Source of the DNA: Chryseobacterium defluvii
Lineage (GTDB): Bacteria > Bacteroidota > Bacteroidia > Flavobacteriales > Weeksellaceae
DNA: 64,000 nucleotides
Assembly (NCBI RefSeq): GCF_014204415.1
Contig: NZ_JACHLE010000001.1
Location: forward strand, 186,001-250,000
Reading direction: 5' to 3'
The notes below the pieces were generated by a model, which saw only the letters and a list, made by a program, of their open reading frames with translations, was not told the origin of the DNA and did no database searches. Shown in pieces: positions 59,738 through 64,000 of the stretch; positions within the stretch are counted from its first letter, which is position 1, and every line of letters starts with the position of its first letter. The position numbers were made by a program, and so were the translations under genes.

Positions 59738-60364
59738 ATGAAAAGATTACTATTGTTTGCGATGATGTGTGCCGGCATATCATTTGTTTTTGCTCAAAAG
59801 AAATTTGATAAGGTTTCAAAAGTGACCTCGTCCGAGATCAGATGGTGGGGGTACAAGGTTGTAAAAACTCAGGCGTCATCACATTCCGGAACTGTAAAAC
59901 TGAAAAGCGGAAAATTCAACTTTGATAAAACGGTTTTAATAGACGGAGAATTTGTAATAGATATGAGAAGCCTGATGGCAGGTGATGTTTCCGATGAAGA
60001 TCAGGTAAAACTGACGAATGATCTTAAAAGCACCAATTTCTTTGAAGTAAAGAAGTTCCCCATAGCTAAGTTTCATTTAACCAAAATCATCCCTCTTGCC
60101 AATAGTGAGTATAATTCTACAGTATATGGTGATGTAACGATAAAAGGTGTGAGGAAAACAATTTCTTTCCCTGCCAATGTTTACGTTACCCAGTTTACCG
60201 TAGTGATAGAGTCTGCCAAGTTTTCACTGAACAGAAGAGACTTTAAGGTATTCTACCAGTCTTCACTGAAAGATTATTTCATTAAAAACGAAATGGATAT
60301 CCAGTTCAGGGTTTCCACTGAAAAGCTGGATAACGAGAACAGGGTTCCTGCAAAGAAAAAATAA
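59738..60364 (+). CDS. YceI-family protein (copy 2)
   Basis: 208 residues. Signal peptide MKRLLLFAMMCAGISFVFAQ. Same blocks as copy 1 (SEIRWWGYKVVKTQASSHSGTVKLKSGKFNF, DLKSTNFFEVKKFPIAKFHLT, VTIKGVRKTISFPANV, FSLNRRDFKVFYQSSLKDYFIKNEMDIQFRV) with a 15-residue basic tail. Tandem duplication with its own -7 box and without an FNR-type box, so the copies are regulated differently. Confidence 0.9.
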   Translation: MKRLLLFAMMCAGISFVFAQKKFDKVSKVTSSEIRWWGYKVVKTQASSHSGTVKLKSGKFNFDKTVLIDGEFVIDMRSLMAGDVSDEDQVKLTNDLKSTNFFEVKKFPIAKFHLTKIIPLANSEYNSTVYGDVTIKGVRKTISFPANVYVTQFTVVIESAKFSLNRRDFKVFYQSSLKDYFIKNEMDIQFRVSTEKLDNENRVPAKKK

Positions 60365-60390
60365 GCATAGCCGCTTAATCAATAAATCAG

Positions 60391-60425
60391 AATGGACATT
60401 TTTTTAGGATGTCCATTTTTTTTAT
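60391..60425 (+). terminator. Terminator after the second YceI gene
   Basis: AATGGACAT / ATGTCCATT stem with T run. Confidence 0.85.
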
Positions 60426-60434
60426 TTTAGTGGG

Positions 60435-61076
60435 ATGAAGATTTATATTGTAAGCGGACTCGGGGCAGACTTTAAGGTATTGGAAAGATTGCAGTTCCCG
60501 GATCATTATGAGATTGTATTTTTAGACTGGCTTATTCCGGAGCAGAACGAGCCGTTTTATACTTACGTGGAAAGGATGGCAGGTAAAATAAACGGATCGG
60601 AGCCATTCTGCCTTCTGGGGTATTCTTTCGGAGGGATAATGGTGCAGGAGATCAATAAAATAAAGCCTGCTCAGAAAGTTGTGATCCTGGGAAGCATAAA
60701 ATCCGACAAAGAGAAATCCAGGCTGATCAGGGCGGGAGAGATTACGCGGATTCCCAAAATGCTGCCTGTTGGTTTTTTTAACGAAAGGACAACCAATATA
60801 TATTCTGTAGTAAGGAAATTCTTTGATCCTAAAAATCCGAAATTGCTGCAGTATTTCAGGGTAAGAGATCCTTATTACCTGAAATGGTCCATAGAAAAGA
60901 TCTCCGAATGGAAATTTGAAGAAAATCCGGATGTAGTTCAGATATTAGCAGACAGGGACATTGTTTTTCCCATAAAAAACTCAAAACCCGATCATGTGAT
61001 CAAAGGGGGTACCCATTTATTTCCTGCTACAAAATATAACGAAGTATCTAAAATATTAAAGGGTGTATTTGAATAA
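60435..61076 (+). CDS. Small alpha/beta-hydrolase
   Basis: 213 residues, no signal peptide, cytosolic. Nucleophile Ser in LLGYSFGGIMV, Asp in LADRDIVFP and His in GGTHLFP form the triad; N-terminus KIYIVSGLGADFKVLERL fits the oxyanion loop. Middle region is a helical cap. Substrate unknown; may be an esterase or a thioesterase. Confidence 0.85.
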   Translation: MKIYIVSGLGADFKVLERLQFPDHYEIVFLDWLIPEQNEPFYTYVERMAGKINGSEPFCLLGYSFGGIMVQEINKIKPAQKVVILGSIKSDKEKSRLIRAGEITRIPKMLPVGFFNERTTNIYSVVRKFFDPKNPKLLQYFRVRDPYYLKWSIEKISEWKFEENPDVVQILADRDIVFPIKNSKPDHVIKGGTHLFPATKYNEVSKILKGVFE

Positions 61077-61089
61077 TTGATATATTTTT

Positions 61090-61111
61090 ATAAATTTAAT
61101 ATTAAATTTAT
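61090..61111. promoter_or_regulatory. AT-only palindrome upstream of amtB
   Basis: Perfect 22-base palindrome with arms ATAAATTTAAT / ATTAAATTTAT. Possible operator; AT-only composition lowers its weight. A TACTTTTG -7 box lies at 61155-61162, 22 nt before ATG 61184. Confidence 0.35.
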
Positions 61112-61183
61112 AGGGGTTATTGTTTAAATTTTATGTTTTTACAAAATTTATATTTACTTTTGAAGGGGTAAAGCATAAATAGT

Positions 61184-62530
61184 ATGACATTAGGATTAAA
61201 ATGGATCATTTCATTTGTGATCATTGCTCTCATAGCAACAGGCGGATTATTCTGGAGCCCTGCAGCCGATATACCGGATACAGCAGAGTTTTTAAGTGAA
61301 GATAGAATCATTGCTGCCGATGTAGCATGGATCTTGGCTGCAGCAGGCTTGGTCCTGCTAATGACTCCGGGGCTCTCATTCTTCTATGGCGGAATGGTAG
61401 GTAAAAAGAATGTGATCTCTACCATGCTCCAAAGCTTCATCGCATTGGGCGTAATTTCTATTTTGTGGGTAGTGGTAGGCTTTTCCCTGTCTTTTGGGGA
61501 TTCTTTAGGTTTTACCTTCAATGGAGAACATTATGGGATTATCGGAAACCCGTTAAGCTATCCTTTCTTTAATCATGTGGGTGCTTTGCCTCATAAAACA
61601 ATGGCTTCTACGATCCCTTTTGTGCTTTTTGCCCTGTTTCAGATGAAATTTGCTGTAATTACCCCTGCTTTGATTACGGGTTCTTTTGCAGAAAGGGTAC
61701 GTTTCATTTCCTATCTTTTATTCATGGTGCTTTTCAGTATATTCATCTATACGCCGCTTTGCCATATGGTCTGGCATCCGGAAGGGCTTTTGAACAAGTT
61801 TTTCGGGGTAAAAGACTTTGCGGGAGGAACGGTTGTACATATGAGTGCCGGATTTGCCGCTCTGGCGGGAGCGTTGGTGCTTGGAAACAGGAAAAATCCG
61901 CATCATGAACCTTCTAATATCCCGTATGTATTATTGGGAACAGGGATGCTTTGGTTCGGATGGTTCGGGTTCAATGCAGGGTCTGCTCTCAGTGCCAATG
62001 CTACAGCAGCAATGGCCTTCGGGACGACAACTATTGCCTCGGCCTCCGCTATGATGACCTGGATATTCTTTGACAGGATAAACCGTAGGAAAGTATCGGC
62101 TTTGGGAGCCTGTATAGGAGCTGTGGTAGGTTTGGTTGCTATAACTCCCGGATGCGGTTTTGTTTCTATCCCTGAAAGTCTTTTTATCGGATTTATTTCG
62201 GCTATTGTTTCCAATCTGATGCTTAACTGGAAAGCGTTAAAGAAAATAGATGACACGCTGGATGTATTTGCCTGTCATGGAGTAGGCGGGATCATGGGAA
62301 TGATCTTAACAGCGATTTTTGCCCATGGAGAGAATGCAAGCCTCCTTCACGGCGGTATTGAAGTATTTGCCCATCATATGATGGCCCTTGTGCTGGTGTC
62401 TGCTTTCGCATTTTTCGGATCGTTGCTATTGTATAAGGTGACCAATTCCATTATAACCTTGCGGGTATCCGGGGAATCTGAAAATATGGGACTGGATCTC
62501 TCACAGCATGAAGAAAGCCTGAAATGGTAA
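61184..62530 (+). CDS. amtB: Ammonium transporter (Amt family)
   Basis: 448 residues with about eleven TM segments. First helix extends into a lumen-side region (SPAADIPDTAEF), then AWILAAAGLVLLMTPGLSFFYGGMVGKKNVISTMLQSF, the conserved pore block. The pore histidine pair is LCHMVWHPEG and FACHGVGGIMG; FAGGTVVHMSAGFAALAGA is present, as in Amt channels. C-terminal tail is short and lacks a GlnK gene next to it. Imports ammonium across the inner membrane. Confidence 0.95.
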   Translation: MTLGLKWIISFVIIALIATGGLFWSPAADIPDTAEFLSEDRIIAADVAWILAAAGLVLLMTPGLSFFYGGMVGKKNVISTMLQSFIALGVISILWVVVGFSLSFGDSLGFTFNGEHYGIIGNPLSYPFFNHVGALPHKTMASTIPFVLFALFQMKFAVITPALITGSFAERVRFISYLLFMVLFSIFIYTPLCHMVWHPEGLLNKFFGVKDFAGGTVVHMSAGFAALAGALVLGNRKNPHHEPSNIPYVLLGTGMLWFGWFGFNAGSALSANATAAMAFGTTTIASASAMMTWIFFDRINRRKVSALGACIGAVVGLVAITPGCGFVSIPESLFIGFISAIVSNLMLNWKALKKIDDTLDVFACHGVGGIMGMILTAIFAHGENASLLHGGIEVFAHHMMALVLVSAFAFFGSLLLYKVTNSIITLRVSGESENMGLDLSQHEESLKW

Positions 62531-62593
62531 TTTTTACCATTTTTAAATAAGCCTGAATGAGTGCCGAAACAAATTTCATAAAGATTTATCATG

Positions 62594-62601
62594 TATCTTT
62601 G
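62594..62601 (+). promoter_or_regulatory. Candidate -7 box (TATCTTTG) of the serine dehydratase gene
   Basis: TAnnTTTG match 26 nt before ATG 62628. Confidence 0.55.
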
Positions 62602-62627
62602 TTTTGAAGAAACAGGATGAATAGTTT

Positions 62628-64000
62628 ATGGAGTCTATATCAGTTTTTGAAATCATTAAAGTAGGAATAGGCCCGTCCAGTTCACATACCATGGGCCCCT
62701 GGAATGCAGCTACGTCATTTATTAACCTTCTCAAAAGGGAAAGATCGGTTGCCGAAGTAAAAGAAGTTTTTCTGGAGTTTTTCGGATCCCTTGCCAAAAC
62801 AGGGATCGGACACGGAACCGATATTGCCGGAATGCTCGGACTGAACGGCGAAAATTTCAAAACCATAGATACCTCAAAAATAGATGAAAAGGTAGAAAAG
62901 ATCAAGACTGATCAGATCCTTAGTTTAGGAGGAGAAAAAGAGATTCCTTTTGTTTACGGGTATCACCTTATTCTTAATATGCAGAAGTCTTTGGAGTTTC
63001 ATCCTAACGGAATGATCTTCAGGGCAGTATTTGAGGACGGAACGGAGCTTGTACAGGATTATTATTCTGTTGGTGGCGGTTTCATAGCAACACAGGAAAA
63101 AAATTCCATACAGAAAGACTGTGTCCGTACACTATATCCCTGTCATCATGGCTCGGATGTTATAAAATACTGTGAAAAATTTGGGTTCAAAAAGTTCTCG
63201 GATCTCATCTTTGTGAATGAAGAAAGCTGGCGGCCTCAGGAGGAGACCAGAAAAGAAGCTTTATACATCTGGCAGCAGATCAAGGAATGTGTTTATAAAG
63301 GAGTGAATAAAGAAGGCATCCTTCCCGGAGGGCTTAATGTGTCCCGCAGAGCTGCCGGGATCAACAGAAAGCTTTTAGGAGACAAGATCTATAAAAATAT
63401 CGATGAGTGGTTCCAGTTGGTGGTAGATGCGGAAGAAAACTTCACAAATATCAATAAATGGATCGCCTGTTTTGCTTTGGCAGTAAATGAGGAAAATGCC
63501 AGCTTCGGCAGGATCATCACGGCACCTACCAATGGTGCAAGCGGTGTAATTCCAGCGGTTCTGATGTATGCACAGGCCTTTACTCCTTTCACAAGTGAAG
63601 ATGATATTGCAAGGTTTTTGCTGGTGGCAGGAGAGATCGGAACCCTGTTCAAAAAGAATGCGACTATTTCCGCAGCCATGGGAGGCTGTCAGGCTGAGAT
63701 AGGTGTTTCGTCAGCAATGGCAGCAGCAGGTTTAACCGAGATCCTGGGCGGAAATGTGGGGCAGGTATTAATGGCTGCCGAAATCGCTATGGAGCATCAT
63801 TTAGGCTTAACCTGTGATCCGATTAAAGGTTTGGTGCAGATCCCATGTATTGAAAGAAATACGATGGGAGCTATAAAAGCCATCACTGCAGCCAATATTG
63901 CCCTTGAAAGCGATCCGGATAAAGCCAGGGTAAGTCTTGATGAGGTAATTCAAACCATGTGGGAAACCGCACAATCTATGAGCGACCGGTTCAAAGAGAC
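62628..64000 (+). CDS. sdaA: L-serine dehydratase, single-chain iron-sulfur type (3' end outside window)
   Basis: 457 codons are visible and the frame is open to the end of the window. N-terminal beta-type domain starts SISVFEIIKVGIGPSSSHTMGPWNAA with the SSSHT substrate motif; the alpha domain has APTNGASGVIPAVL, AAMGGCQAEIGVSSAMAAAG and HHLGLTCDPIKGLVQIPCIERN, with the three cysteines that hold the [4Fe-4S] cluster. Deaminates L-serine to pyruvate and ammonia in the cytosol. Preceded by a -7 box and 97 nt from amtB. Confidence 0.95.
   Translation, partial: MESISVFEIIKVGIGPSSSHTMGPWNAATSFINLLKRERSVAEVKEVFLEFFGSLAKTGIGHGTDIAGMLGLNGENFKTIDTSKIDEKVEKIKTDQILSLGGEKEIPFVYGYHLILNMQKSLEFHPNGMIFRAVFEDGTELVQDYYSVGGGFIATQEKNSIQKDCVRTLYPCHHGSDVIKYCEKFGFKKFSDLIFVNEESWRPQEETRKEALYIWQQIKECVYKGVNKEGILPGGLNVSRRAAGINRKLLGDKIYKNIDEWFQLVVDAEENFTNINKWIACFALAVNEENASFGRIITAPTNGASGVIPAVLMYAQAFTPFTSEDDIARFLLVAGEIGTLFKKNATISAAMGGCQAEIGVSSAMAAAGLTEILGGNVGQVLMAAEIAMEHHLGLTCDPIKGLVQIPCIERNTMGAIKAITAANIALESDPDKARVSLDEVIQTMWETAQSMSDRFKE

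Overview
The window looks like a chromosomal segment of a Flavobacteriia member (Bacteroidota), most likely Chryseobacterium or a close relative. The signs are low GC, many TAnnTTTG -7 boxes ahead of genes, few Shine-Dalgarno sequences, a SusC/SusD locus, DUF2975/HTH and DUF4197 families, a long single-chain PurL, and an ABC permease fused to an M1 peptidase domain. No phage, insertion sequence, rRNA or CRISPR was seen.

Layout. 1-9.8 kb: end of an ecotin gene, then small metabolic and stress-type proteins (DUF1569, three VOC proteins, two SRPBCC proteins, an SDR, a methyltransferase, DUF1398) and a DUF2490-bestrophin-Na+/H+ antiporter operon. 9.8-15.3 kb: tandem glutamine-cyclotransferase-like lipoproteins, a deoxynucleoside kinase, an ArsC-like protein, DUF493 and DUF4197. 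15.5-26.8 kb: a polysaccharide utilisation locus (SusC, SusD, LamG lipoprotein, two GH144-like proteins, an esterase, a GH3 glucosidase), best read as a beta-1,2-glucan system. 26.8-37.1 kb: small secreted proteins, purB, a WG-repeat protein, purL, pnp. 37.3-47.8 kb (minus strand): M13 peptidase, TonB-type receptor and MarR regulator; an ABC exporter with a permease-peptidase fusion; a DUF2975/HTH pair.

48.0-56.7 kb is the most unusual part, a predicted RNA-repair locus. It holds a divergent RtcB ligase, two RlaP/YcgL-type nucleotidyltransferases, an R2K-type ATP-grasp protein, an unassigned 585-residue protein and a WYL regulator. Between rtcB and the 585-residue gene lie three tandem hairpins with compensating base changes and a tRNA-shaped element whose anticodon loop is 42 nt. 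That loop carries the same two 13-nt strands as the nearest hairpin, but in swapped order, so the RNA module is circularly permuted. A 21-bp block containing a dyad is identical upstream of rtcB and upstream of the nucleotidyltransferase operon, at the same 9-nt distance from a matching -7-like box, so the two units are probably co-regulated.

56.7-64 kb: a 43-codon small gene, an outer-membrane barrel protein, glucokinase, two tandem YceI proteins (the first behind a perfect FNR-type box), an alpha/beta hydrolase, an ammonium transporter and the start of an L-serine dehydratase gene.

A dispersed family of 40-190 bp intergenic elements, most of them ending in ACCACAAAAGTCACAAAAG and its complement, occurs at about seven places.
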